Assembly: GCA_023419055.1 (NCBI GenBank)
Contig: JAEZYO010000480.1
Span: 1-22,489, forward strand
Length of the DNA stretch: 22,489 bases
Source of the DNA: Pseudomonadota bacterium
Lineage (GTDB): Bacteria > Myxococcota > Polyangia > Polyangiales > Polyangiaceae
Direction of reading: 5' to 3'
The notes beneath the pieces are model-generated. The model searched no databases. It was given only the letters and a program-made list of their open reading frames with translations, and was not told the origin of the DNA. Shown piece after piece: positions 8,453 through 16,587 of this stretch. Position numbers and translations under genes: made by a program. The first letter of the stretch is position 1. Every line of letters begins with the position of its first letter.

Positions 8453-10549
8453 TCAGCCTGCCGGGTTGCTGAACGTGGCGGCCGCCGGGGCCTTGACGAG
8501 CAGCGAGCGCTCCGCGACCGACGCGAGCAACATCTCGAGGCTCGTCATGGTGTGCGGCTTGTCCAGGAAGCCCACGACGTTCGGCATCTGGAGCAACATC
8601 GACGCGTCTTCCGCCTGAAAACCACTGGTAATCACGACCGGGATGTTGCTTCGAACGACGCGGAGCTGGTCGAGGGTCTGCTCGCCCGATTGCTCCGGCA
8701 TCGTGAGGTCGAGGACGACGAGGTCGATGGCGTCCGGCTGCTCCTTCAGGAGCTCGAGCCCTCGACGACCACTGTCCGCGGTGACGACCTGATGGCCGAG
8801 CTCGCTCAACATCCTGCCCGTCACCAACCGGACCGCGGGCTCGTCGTCGATGAGCAGAATGCTCCGGGCCGACGGCTGAACGACCGACAACGCGGGGCTG
8901 CTCGTTCGGCGTGGCACCGAATCCTGCGCGACGGGCAGCAGGATGGCAAAGCTCGTCCCTCGTGACGAAGTCCCGTCGACCCCGAGCCAACCGCGGTGCG
9001 CTCGCACGATGCCGGAGGCGGCGGCGAGGCCCATTCCGCGTCCCGCACCTTTCGTCGAGAAGAACGGTTCGAACAGGCGCTCGCGCGCTTCGGGGCGAAT
9101 GCCGACCCCGTTGTCGCTGACCGTCACTTTCACGTAGCTGCCCGGCGCGACCCCGTACGCCTCGCTGCGCTGCGCCTCGAGCTCCACGCTCTCGGTGCGC
9201 AGCGTCAGAGTCCCGCGCTTTCCTTCCATGGCATCCAACGCGTTGAGGATCAGATTCGTCACCACCTGGCGCAGCTGAAAGCGGTCGGCGCCGACGAGCG
9301 GCAGCGCGTCACCGAGCTCGAGGATGAGTTGCGCCCTGGATTCGACCGTGGCGTGCAGCAGACGGAGCGCCGCCGAGAGCTCCAGATTGATCTCGAGCGC
9401 CTGAATCGCGAGGCTCCGGCGCCCCGCGTAAGCCAGCATCTGCTTGCTCAGCTGGGCCGCTTCTCCCGCAAACGTCAGGATCTCCGTAATGCAGCGCGCC
9501 ACGATGGGCGGAGCGTCGTCAGGCACCTTGCGCAGCGCCACCTCCGCGTTGCCGACCACGCCCGAAAGCAGGTTGTTGAAGTCGTGAGCCACCCCGCCCG
9601 CCATGACGGCCAAGCTCTGCAGAGCCTGGCTCCGCTGCAGCTCTCGCTCCAGATCGCGCTGCCGGCGCTCCGTCACGACGCGATCCGTGAGATCCCGAAC
9701 TACCCGCAGCGTCAGCTCGTCCCGCGAGCCGTTCGGCTCGAAGCGCGTCTCTGTCACGAGCAGCAAGGTGCTCGCGTTCCGTTCGAGGACCACTTCGTAC
9801 GAGCGGCGGTCTCCGCTGTTCGGCGTCGAGGCGGCGAGCGTGCGGCGGCTCCCCGCGGTCAAGAACTCGGAGAAGGTCCTGGTGGACAGATCGTCGCGCG
9901 CGACGCCCAGCGTCTCGGCGAGCGCCTGGTTCGCGAAGACCACGCGATCCTGCGCGTCGAACAAGCCGACTCCCTCCCCCAGGCTTTCCACCAACGCGCG
10001 TTGCATCCGCTCGCTGTGGCGCAGGGACTCCTCGCTGCGCTCCCGGGCGTCGATCTCGCGACGCAGCTCCGCGTTCAGCTCCAGCACGCGCCGACGCGAG
10101 TCGACCACGAGGCCCAGCCCGCCCGCGACCACGAGCTTGACGAGCAACGCGATGATACCAGCCGCGCGCCCCGTCTCCGGGCTGGCCGCGAGCTGAAGAG
10201 CAAGGCCCCGTTCGAGGAACGCGACTCCGACGATCATGACGAGCGCGCCGCGCACGCCGAGCCACACCGCCGAAAGGATGCAGAGCCCCAAGCCGAGCAT
10301 GAAGGCGGGGTTGCCGATCAGAGCATGCAAGGTACCGAACGAAGCTCGGTAAGCGAGCACCAGGACAGCGAGGATGCAGCACCTCACCACGACGTCACGG
10401 TGCCCTTCCGACGAAGCTTTGCGAGCCGTGCCCCTCGATAGGAGCGATGGATACGCGCTGGTTAAGTGCGCTTCCTTCGGTTGAACCGAGGCCCCCGTGC
10501 TGCCCGAACCGAACATGTGACGGGTCATAGGCTGTCGCGGCCGCCCCAT
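8453..10549 (-). CDS. Membrane-anchored hybrid histidine kinase with C-terminal receiver domain
   Basis: About 698 residues from the ATG at 10549; a TTG immediately before it, or ATGs at 10528 and 10516, are possible starts and none has a clear Shine-Dalgarno. Hydrophobic segments at about 53-75, 84-97, 101-120 and 130-150 form an N-terminal membrane sensor. A coiled-coil-like stretch (150-185) leads to a PAS domain (about 185-290). The dimerisation domain has His323 in GGVAHDFNNLLS, the class of kinases with an HDFNN phosphorylation box. The ATPase domain shows Asn437, DNGVGI at 480-485 and GRGMGLA near 504. The receiver domain (about 563-680) has the Asp569/Asp570 acidic pair, phospho-acceptor Asp615 and Lys665. 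(Numbers count the TTG codon as residue 1.) No separate response regulator or output domain is adjacent, so its target is unknown. Its position upstream of the NRPS operon suggests but does not show a regulatory link. Confidence 0.92.
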   Translation of the reverse strand: MGRPRQPMTRHMFGSGSTGASVQPKEAHLTSAYPSLLSRGTARKASSEGHRDVVVRCCILAVLVLAYRASFGTLHALIGNPAFMLGLGLCILSAVWLGVRGALVMIVGVAFLERGLALQLAASPETGRAAGIIALLVKLVVAGGLGLVVDSRRRVLELNAELRREIDARERSEESLRHSERMQRALVESLGEGVGLFDAQDRVVFANQALAETLGVARDDLSTRTFSEFLTAGSRRTLAASTPNSGDRRSYEVVLERNASTLLLVTETRFEPNGSRDELTLRVVRDLTDRVVTERRQRDLERELQRSQALQSLAVMAGGVAHDFNNLLSGVVGNAEVALRKVPDDAPPIVARCITEILTFAGEAAQLSKQMLAYAGRRSLAIQALEINLELSAALRLLHATVESRAQLILELGDALPLVGADRFQLRQVVTNLILNALDAMEGKRGTLTLRTESVELEAQRSEAYGVAPGSYVKVTVSDNGVGIRPEARERLFEPFFSTKGAGRGMGLAAASGIVRAHRGWLGVDGTSSRGTSFAILLPVAQDSVPRRTSSPALSVVQPSARSILLIDDEPAVRLVTGRMLSELGHQVVTADSGRRGLELLKEQPDAIDLVVLDLTMPEQSGEQTLDQLRVVRSNIPVVITSGFQAEDASMLLQMPNVVGFLDKPHTMTSLEMLLASVAERSLLVKAPAAATFSNPAG

Positions 10550-10679
10550 CAAGCGTTGTGGTGAGTCGGCGCAACCGTCTCTAAATGCGAGCGCGCGGTT
10601 CGACTAGCTCTGTCCGCCGCGCCTTGGTTCCGGAGCTTTCGCGTGAGGAGAATCACCCGCTGCGCGCGTCCGCCGTCCC

Positions 10680-13058
10680 TCAAGCAAGGAGCGCCCCGGC
10701 CCGGATGTTCGCCGCTGGAAGCCCCTGCGCGCCCTTTGCGGCGCGGCTGAACGCCGAGATCGTGAGGACCGCGGTCAGCCAGGACGCGGCGAGCAAGCAC
10801 TCGACCAGCTGCTTTGCCCAGCTCCCCTGGCTCATGCCTCCCCAAACGAAGTTCGAGCACAGATAGAGCAGCTTCACGCCCAAAAGAACTCCCCCAGAGT
10901 GGGCAGCTCGGTTGACGCGCTCGACGTCCGTGGTCTGACGAGACCAAGAGCTCAGCACCAGGATGACGCCGGCGCTGTAGTAGAGGCAGAGCATGGCCCC
11001 GGTGAGCGGCAACCAAAGCGGCAGCGCTCCGCCCAGAAAGCCTGCCAGTACCTTGACGTCGCTCGGCGAGATGCGATTTCCCTCAGCGACCACGAACAGG
11101 TAGCCCAAGGCGACCAGCATCGCGCCGCGTAGCCAGGGCGCCAGGCGCTCCCCCAGCCTTCGCTCCAATTCTGCCCGCTCGAGCAGGCGAGGGGCGAACG
11201 CGCCGACCAACAACAAGAACGACCATTGGAGCCCGCCCATCTGCAAGTTGGAGAGCGTGAGTAGAGCGCCCTCCAGCGCGCCGAGACTGGACGCACCCCA
11301 TCGCCGACCGAGCAACATGCACCCTGCGACGAACAGGGGCAGGTAGGGTCGCAGAGCCACGGGGCACGCGAACGCGAGCAACGGGATCGAGAGCGGCGCC
11401 GAGAGCCTGGTCGTGAGCGATCCGCCGCCCGTGGTCCAGCCGTAGAGCGCGGCAGCGGGCACCGTGAGGAGCAGCGCACGTGCTCCCTGCAGGTCTTTCG
11501 TCGAGTCGAGGACGTACGTCCAGCCGAGCGCGGTGATCAGCGCCGATGCCGTCGCGACGAACAGGGTCAGCGCCACGCGCGCGCGGTACGGCGCGGCGAA
11601 CCAGGCGCCCAGCAAGAGAGCGAACGGAGCGACGAGGATCACCCAGTGAGCCTCGGTGACGGAGATCGAAGCGCCCGCGACGAAAACGAGGAGAGCGCCC
11701 CAGCGTCGCGAGTGCCGACGCAGCAGGGCCGCGAGCGCGATCACCAGCAAGAGCAGCGTCCCGCCGTAAGCGAGCCCCGCCGCCCCCAAGCTGAGCTGCG
11801 GCAGCGCATAGTGAGCCAGGAGCACTTGTAGCGCGACGAACCCCGCTCCCAGCCAGAAGAGCGGCGCGTAGAAGGCGGTTCCGTCCACCTGCGCGGCGAC
11901 GAGCAAAAGGAGCACCGAAAGCACCACTGGTAGGATTGACAGACCGAGGCGCAGGCTCGACGGTTGCTTGAGGTCGGCGATCTGCCTCGAGATCTCGTCT
12001 GCGCTGCTCGCTGCTCGAACGGAAACGCCGCGCGAGCGCGCGAGCTCGCTGAGGAGCGTTCGCTTTTGCGCGACGAGCTCCGCCTCGAGCTCGGTCCGTC
12101 GAACCCTGTCTCCGGTCGAAAGTACGGCAGGCACCCCACCCTCGCTCATCGCTGGAATGGGCGCGCCCAGCAAGACCGAAATGAGCGTGGGCACGTCCGC
12201 CTGCGACAGGGGCGCGGGGCACTCGCCCCGCACGATCCCGGGCCCCCAAGCCGCGAAGAACGACGCTCGCGTCTCCGGCTGGTCCCCGCCGTGATTCCCG
12301 GAATCGAGCGCCCCGTGATCGCTCGTGACGATCCAGGTGGTCGCGCCGTCACCCTGACTTTCGACCGAGCGGAGCTGCTCGTCCAGGCCGCGCGCGTACT
12401 CGACGTAAGCCTGACCGAAGAGCCCGTGGAGGTGCGCCCGGTGATCGATCACGGGGTCGTGCCAAACGCAGAGATCGCAGTGCTCCTCCGAGAGCGCTCG
12501 CTCGAAGAGCTCGCTGCCCGGCAGCTTCTCGTCGGCGTAGGGCCCCAGATCGCGCACCGTGACCGCGCGCGCGACGTGACGCCCGAAGAGATCGCTCCAG
12601 ACTCGTTCTCCGATGACGACCGTGCGCTTGCCGGCCCTCGTGACGCTCGCCGGCAATGAATCTGCTTGCAGGGGTCGAGCCTGAAAGTTCTGCGGCAGGA
12701 GCGCCAGCGTGGGAAACGCCCCCGTGCCGAGCGTGTACACGCCAGTCACGGTGAACGTGAGCGGACCGGCCGTGCTCGGACAAAGGACCCCGCGGGAACG
12801 CGCAAGCTCGTACGTCCGCGGGAACGTCGCGGCGAAACGATCGAAGCGCACTCCATCCAGAACGACGAGCGCCACCCTCCGGGTGAGGGCGGCGCGCGCT
12901 ACCGGCGGTGAAACGATGGTCACGTCGTCGGAGCGGAAGCGCTGGCGCGCGAGCGACGCAAGGCCCACGGCCAGGAGCACGAGCGCGCCGAGCACGCGAA
13001 CGGCGCCGAGCAGCGCCCAGCCGCGATCTTTCCCGAACACACCACCTGCCCGCGACAC
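10680..13058 (-). CDS. Polytopic alkaline-phosphatase-superfamily protein, GPI ethanolamine-phosphate-transferase-like
   Basis: 792 residues from a GTG start. One N-terminal membrane segment (about 14-36) is followed by a soluble catalytic domain with alkaline-phosphatase-fold metal sites: Asp68 in VVLDGVRFD, a Thr cluster at 101-105 as likely nucleophile (TFTVTG), Asp205 and His209 in DHRAH, Asp247-His248 in TSDHG, and His256. From about 370 to the end the protein is almost entirely hydrophobic, with roughly 13-16 membrane segments. This order (TM, phosphotransferase domain, many TMs) is that of eukaryotic PIG-N/PIG-O/PIG-G enzymes, which transfer ethanolamine phosphate to GPI anchors. Bacteria lack GPI anchors, so the substrate is open; a lipid or glycan phospho-modification in the cell envelope is plausible. 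It lies 130 bp upstream of the kinase gene on the same strand. Confidence 0.78.
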   Translation of the reverse strand: MSRAGGVFGKDRGWALLGAVRVLGALVLLAVGLASLARQRFRSDDVTIVSPPVARAALTRRVALVVLDGVRFDRFAATFPRTYELARSRGVLCPSTAGPLTFTVTGVYTLGTGAFPTLALLPQNFQARPLQADSLPASVTRAGKRTVVIGERVWSDLFGRHVARAVTVRDLGPYADEKLPGSELFERALSEEHCDLCVWHDPVIDHRAHLHGLFGQAYVEYARGLDEQLRSVESQGDGATTWIVTSDHGALDSGNHGGDQPETRASFFAAWGPGIVRGECPAPLSQADVPTLISVLLGAPIPAMSEGGVPAVLSTGDRVRRTELEAELVAQKRTLLSELARSRGVSVRAASSADEISRQIADLKQPSSLRLGLSILPVVLSVLLLLVAAQVDGTAFYAPLFWLGAGFVALQVLLAHYALPQLSLGAAGLAYGGTLLLLVIALAALLRRHSRRWGALLVFVAGASISVTEAHWVILVAPFALLLGAWFAAPYRARVALTLFVATASALITALGWTYVLDSTKDLQGARALLLTVPAAALYGWTTGGGSLTTRLSAPLSIPLLAFACPVALRPYLPLFVAGCMLLGRRWGASSLGALEGALLTLSNLQMGGLQWSFLLLVGAFAPRLLERAELERRLGERLAPWLRGAMLVALGYLFVVAEGNRISPSDVKVLAGFLGGALPLWLPLTGAMLCLYYSAGVILVLSSWSRQTTDVERVNRAAHSGGVLLGVKLLYLCSNFVWGGMSQGSWAKQLVECLLAASWLTAVLTISAFSRAAKGAQGLPAANIRAGALLA

Positions 13059-13111
13059 GCGGAGCCCCCGAGCAAGACTCGGACCAGCGCGTGAAAAGCG
13101 CTCGGATGACG

Positions 13112-13145
13112 CTCACCCGTTCGCCCGCTCTATCCGGCGGGTGAG
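13112..13145. repeat. 8-bp inverted repeat upstream of the phosphatase-like gene
   Basis: CTCACCCG at 13112-13119 is repeated as its exact complement, CGGGTGAG, at 13138-13145, with 18 bases between. It sits 54 bp upstream of the GTG start at 13058 and about 120 bp beyond the ferredoxin stop. It could be an operator for the downstream gene or a transcript-end hairpin for the ferredoxin operon; the spacing does not decide. Confidence 0.35.
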
Positions 13146-13263
13146 AGGCTGTGAAACGGGTGCCACAGCTCTCTGCGTCAGTGTGAAGGTGGGGTACGCG
13201 CGTGGAGCAAGGGCTCGCTCACCCGCGTTCTCGCGCGACAGAGCGGAGACGGCAGCGTCGTGG

Positions 13264-13581
13264 TCAGTCGATGAGCTCGAAGCCGAGCGCACGGGCGCGC
13301 TCGGCAGCGGTCCCGAGAGGCTCGGTCTTCTGGCTGACTACCGGCAAGCGCGCGGCGCGCTCGGCGTTGACGGCGAGCCATCGCTCTTCTTCCGCCGGGA
13401 GCGCGCCCTCCTCGTAGATGGCCTCGACCGGACACTCGGGCACGCAGGCGCCGCAGTCGATGCACACCTTCGGATCGATGTAGAGCATCTCGGCGTCCCC
13501 GTGGAAGCAGTCCACCGGGCAGACGACGACGCAGTCGGTATATCGGCAGCGCTGGCAATTACCCGTCACCACGAACGTCAT
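13264..13581 (-). CDS. fdxA: 7Fe (3Fe-4S/4Fe-4S) ferredoxin, FdxA type
   Basis: 105 residues, typical of the FdxA family. Cys9, Cys17 and Cys21 (Cx7Cx3CP) and Cys40, Cys43, Cys46, Cys50 (CxxCxxCxxxCP) are the pattern of one 3Fe-4S and one 4Fe-4S cluster; Cys12 and Cys25 are additional. The NCQRCRYTDC and CPVDCF segments are characteristic. The ATG overlaps the stop of the reductase gene by four bases (ATGA), so the two are translationally coupled. By position it is the likely electron donor to the siroheme reductase in the cytoplasm. That pairing is inference from the operon. Confidence 0.93.
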   Translation of the reverse strand: MTFVVTGNCQRCRYTDCVVVCPVDCFHGDAEMLYIDPKVCIDCGACVPECPVEAIYEEGALPAEEERWLAVNAERAARLPVVSQKTEPLGTAAERARALGFELID

Positions 13582-15842
13582 GGCGCGACCTCGCTCGTCG
13601 AGCTTCCGCCGAGGCGCACGTGGTATTGGTGTGCGGCGTCGACGAACAGCTGTGCCTCTTCGATCATCTGATGCGCCGCTCTCGTGTCGGCGGACGTCAG
13701 GTCGGCTCCGTGGGCGCGGAACAGATAGTGCGCGAACTTGCCCCCGGACCGGGGGTCGTCGAACCTGCCGCTGTCGTGCAGGTGCACCCGGAACAGCCGC
13801 ACGACCTCGGCGGGGTCGTTCTCGAGGTTCGGTTCGAAGGACCGCGTCAGCGCCATCGCCGCCTCGATCATGGCGCCCCGCGCGCGCTCGGCGGCAAGAA
13901 CGGTCTTGCCGTCATCGAGCAGCAGCTGAGCCTCGAACACTTGCCGCTCGCTCTCGGCGAGCCCGAACTCGAGCGGCGATACGATTTCACCGGCGCACTC
14001 GCCGACACCCATGTCACCGGTCGTGTAGACGCGCGGATCCCCCCAGTCGCTGTAGAAGTGCGGCGCTTGCTCGAACGGAGGCACGTCCGAGAGGTCGGCG
14101 ACCATCGCCTTCACCTCCTTGCGCCCAATGCGACGGATCCAATCTTGAAATCGCTCTCCTTCCTGGCGGCCCTTCCCGTAGGCCACGGTGAGGCGCTCGA
14201 CCGCTTCGGGTACGCGTTTGGACGGGATGGCGCCGATCGCCAGACCGAAGGCGCCGGCGTTGTTCTCCCATTCGCCGCCGACCACGAGCTGGAAGTGAGG
14301 CACGCGCCGGCCGTTGACGTTGCGGCTGACGCCGAGGAAACCGATGTCTGCCACGTGATGCTGGCCGCAGGAGTTGAAGCAGCCGCTGCATTTGATGTGC
14401 AGCTTGCGCGTGGCGCCGTCGAGCTCGCCGTCGATGACGCCGAGGTGCCGGCGGAGCTCGCGCGCGAGCCCGCGGGAAGACGAGATACCGAGCTTGCAGG
14501 TATCCGTCCCCGGGCAGGAAGTGACGTCGCGCACCGCAGAGGCTCCAGCTTCACCGAGACCTATCGCGGAGAGCTCCTCGTGAAGGGCGGGAAGATCGGA
14601 GTCAGCGACCCAGCGCAACAGCAAGTTCTGCTCGGCGGTCGTGCGCAGAGTGTCGCCGGAGAACGTTCGCATCAAGCGCGCGATGGCGCGGCCCTGTGTC
14701 GGCGTGAAGTCGCCGAGCGGCAAGGCGATCGTGACCGCGGAGAACCCCTGCTGCCGCTGCGGATAGACGTTGCTGCGAGCCCACGCGGCGTACGGCTCGT
14801 CACCCGGCGTCGCGGCGAGCGAGCCGGCCGATCGCGCCGGAACCTCGACGCCGTCGTCGAGCTGCCTCAGGAACTCGGTCCAGCGCGGATCCGGCTTCAG
14901 AAGCTCGCGCTCTTCGAGGATCAGGCGCCGCAGCTCGTCGATGCCGAGCTTCTTGAGCAGAAACTTCAGCCTGGCCCGTGAGCGGTTGGTCCGCTCGCCC
15001 AGTCGGGCGAAGACGCGGCAAACGGCCTGCGACAGGGGCAAGAGCTCCGCCTCGGGCACGAAGGCTTGGAGGAGCTCCGCGGCGTGAGGGACGGGTCCGA
15101 GCCCGCCCCCGACGTAAAACTCGAAGCCGCGCTCGATACGCCCCTCGACCTCACGCGTGCGCGCGATGCAGCCGATGTCGTGGAAGCTCGTCAGCCCGCA
15201 GGCTCGTTCCGCACAGCCGGAGAAGGCAACCTTGAACTTACGACCCATGTCCTGGGTGTCCGGATGCCCCAGGAGAAAGAATGCGAGCGCGCGAGCGTAG
15301 GGCGTCACGTCGAAGGCCTCGCCGTGGCAGATGCCTGCGAGGGGGCAAGCGGTAACGTTGCGCACGGAGTTGCCGCAGGCCTCCCGCGTGGTGATCCCGA
15401 CGGCCGCCAGGCGTCGCATGAGGTCCGGCGTGTCTTCGATGTGCACGAAGTGCAGCTGGATGTCCTGCCGCGTGGTCACGTGCAGGATCTGATCGGAGTA
15501 TTCCTCCGCCAGATCGCACAGCAGCTCCAGCTGCTCGGCGCTCAGCTTCCCGAACGGGATCTTGATGCGTTGCATGCCGGGCGCGTCCCACACCGTGCCC
15601 GGGCCCTTGGTCAGAGGATCGCTCGGATAGTGGAGTTGCTGAGTCGTCTCACCGTCGTGCCGCTGGCCGTTGTCGTAGCGCTGCCCGTAGGAGCCGCGTC
15701 GCAAGCGCGTCTCGGCGAACAGTTTGTCGTCGACCTTGCCCAGTTTTTTCAGCTGGATCTGAGTTTCGAAGACGTCGATTTCCCTCTCCCAGCCCTCCGG
15801 GGCCTGTCCGGAGAGCCTCTGCTTCCAACTGTCGTCGGCCAT
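13578..15842 (-). CDS. Ferredoxin-dependent siroheme nitrite/sulfite reductase with C-terminal extension
   Basis: Catalyses six-electron reduction of nitrite to ammonia or sulfite to sulfide using siroheme coupled to a 4Fe-4S cluster. The cluster ligands are Cys443 and Cys449 (CPGTDTC) and Cys488 and Cys492 (CFNSC), the standard Cx5C...Cx3C arrangement. Two ferredoxin-like half-domains (about 80-150 and 365-430) precede the two siroheme-binding halves. At 754 residues it is about 150-200 longer than common NirA or CysI; residues about 620-754 form a helical extension, possibly HEPN-like. Sequence alone does not separate nitrite from sulfite, but the NsrR-type operator 42 bp upstream and the neighbouring nsrR favour nitrite. 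ATG start with AAAGGA about 6 bases upstream. Confidence 0.93.
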   Translation of the reverse strand: MADDSWKQRLSGQAPEGWEREIDVFETQIQLKKLGKVDDKLFAETRLRRGSYGQRYDNGQRHDGETTQQLHYPSDPLTKGPGTVWDAPGMQRIKIPFGKLSAEQLELLCDLAEEYSDQILHVTTRQDIQLHFVHIEDTPDLMRRLAAVGITTREACGNSVRNVTACPLAGICHGEAFDVTPYARALAFFLLGHPDTQDMGRKFKVAFSGCAERACGLTSFHDIGCIARTREVEGRIERGFEFYVGGGLGPVPHAAELLQAFVPEAELLPLSQAVCRVFARLGERTNRSRARLKFLLKKLGIDELRRLILEERELLKPDPRWTEFLRQLDDGVEVPARSAGSLAATPGDEPYAAWARSNVYPQRQQGFSAVTIALPLGDFTPTQGRAIARLMRTFSGDTLRTTAEQNLLLRWVADSDLPALHEELSAIGLGEAGASAVRDVTSCPGTDTCKLGISSSRGLARELRRHLGVIDGELDGATRKLHIKCSGCFNSCGQHHVADIGFLGVSRNVNGRRVPHFQLVVGGEWENNAGAFGLAIGAIPSKRVPEAVERLTVAYGKGRQEGERFQDWIRRIGRKEVKAMVADLSDVPPFEQAPHFYSDWGDPRVYTTGDMGVGECAGEIVSPLEFGLAESERQVFEAQLLLDDGKTVLAAERARGAMIEAAMALTRSFEPNLENDPAEVVRLFRVHLHDSGRFDDPRSGGKFAHYLFRAHGADLTSADTRAAHQMIEEAQLFVDAAHQYHVRLGGSSTSEVAP

Positions 15843-15883
15843 CGCAAGTCCTTTGAGCGCAAAGCATCAGCAGCGCGGTCTTA

Positions 15884-15906
15884 AAGATGTACGCGAAATG
15901 AATCTT
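15884..15906. promoter_or_regulatory. Predicted NsrR operator upstream of the nitrite reductase operon
   Basis: The 23-bp site starts with AAGATGTA and ends with AAATGAATCTT. Compared with the known NsrR box (two 11-bp arms, AAGATG(C/T)ATTT and its complement, around one base), 18 of 22 arm positions agree, counting T as allowed at the Y position. The surrounding TAAAGAT...ATCTTTA is a perfect 7-bp inverted repeat at 15882-15888 and 15902-15908. It lies between nsrR and the reductase, 42-64 bp upstream of the reductase ATG, and overlaps the candidate -10 element, the expected arrangement for repression. Confidence 0.72.
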
Positions 15907-15931
15907 TAGCGGCGACCACCCGCGCATGCAA
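15903..15931 (-). promoter_or_regulatory. Candidate sigma-70-like promoter of the reductase-ferredoxin operon
   Basis: On the minus strand, TTGCAT (15931-15926) and TAAAGA (15908-15903) are separated by exactly 17 bases. Both hexamers are imperfect, but spacing and location are right. The predicted start of transcription falls near 15896, inside the NsrR-like operator, so binding there would block initiation. Confidence 0.45.
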
Positions 15932-15966
15932 GCAAGAAGCACCGTGTAGGCGGCTGCGCAGTTCCT

Positions 15967-16410
15967 CTAGCCGAGGAGCAGCAGCCGCCTCAGCTGAGTC
16001 GTTCGACCTGAAACGATATCCTCGAGGGTGTGCTCATCGAGAGAACGAAAGAAAGCCGAGACCGCATCGCCGAGCACGCCACGCAGCTTGCACGCGGCGG
16101 TGATCCGACAGCCGCGCGGGTGAGCGCCCGTGCTGAAGCACTCGACCAACTCGACGGAGTCCTCCGTCTGCTGGATCAACCGGCCCAGGCGAATTTCACG
16201 CGCTGGTCGCGCGAGCTCGAGACCACCACCGCGCCCGCGCACCGTCTGCACGTAGCCGAGCTTCGCGAGCGAGTGCACCACCTTCATGAGGTGCGCCCGA
16301 GAGATGTCGAACGCCTCCGCGATTTCGTGGATGGTGGCAAGCTTCTCCGGCCGCACCGCGAGAAACATCAAGACGCGCAGGCTGTAGTCGGTGTGCCGGG
16401 TCAGGCGCAT
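15967..16410 (-). CDS. nsrR: Rrf2-family iron-sulfur transcriptional repressor, NsrR type
   Basis: 147 residues. It opens with MRLTRHTDYSLRVLMFLAV, the characteristic NsrR N-terminus, followed by a winged helix-turn-helix (about 25-65) with the GRGGGLELA wing. Cys91, Cys101 and Cys107 are the expected ligands of an iron-sulfur cluster that reacts with nitric oxide. The first two are nine residues apart (CFSTGAHPRGC), slightly wider than in familiar NsrR proteins. It lies directly upstream of the reductase operon on the same strand, with 124 bp between containing a matching operator, which supports the assignment over IscR or CymR. On the minus strand AGGGG sits about 8 bases before the ATG. 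A related Rrf2 nitrite sensor cannot be excluded. Confidence 0.88.
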   Translation of the reverse strand: MRLTRHTDYSLRVLMFLAVRPEKLATIHEIAEAFDISRAHLMKVVHSLAKLGYVQTVRGRGGGLELARPAREIRLGRLIQQTEDSVELVECFSTGAHPRGCRITAACKLRGVLGDAVSAFFRSLDEHTLEDIVSGRTTQLRRLLLLG

Positions 16411-16434
16411 GCAAGGCCCCTATAGCCTGGAATC

Positions 16435-16457
16435 AGCGCGCTCGCTCGCAGCGCGCT
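16435..16457. repeat. Repeated self-complementary octamer upstream of nsrR
   Basis: AGCGCGCT, itself a palindrome, occurs at 16435-16442 and again at 16450-16457 with seven bases between, beginning 25 bp upstream of the nsrR start. It could be an operator or a hairpin in the leader; no known regulator site is matched. Confidence 0.3.
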
Positions 16458-16506
16458 CGAGGCGAAGCACGACGAACGAATCGTTCGACGAGCGTTCTCG
16501 AGGGAG

Positions 16507-16537
16507 GCCTCGCGCTCGAAACTCGGGTGCGCGAGGC
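16507..16537 (-). terminator. Hairpin behind the lipoprotein-HIT-ATP-grasp operon
   Basis: GCCTCGCGC at 16507-16515 and GCGCGAGGC at 16529-16537 form a perfect 9-bp GC-rich stem with a 13-base loop, 51 bp past the ATP-grasp stop. No T-run follows on the minus strand. A smaller hairpin with 7-bp arms (CGAACGA/TCGTTCG) lies at 16473-16487. Together they probably mark the end of the operon. Confidence 0.35.
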
Positions 16538-16587
16538 GCATCCTTACAGCCGAGCAGGATTCGCGCGTGAGCGAACTCGCACCTCCA

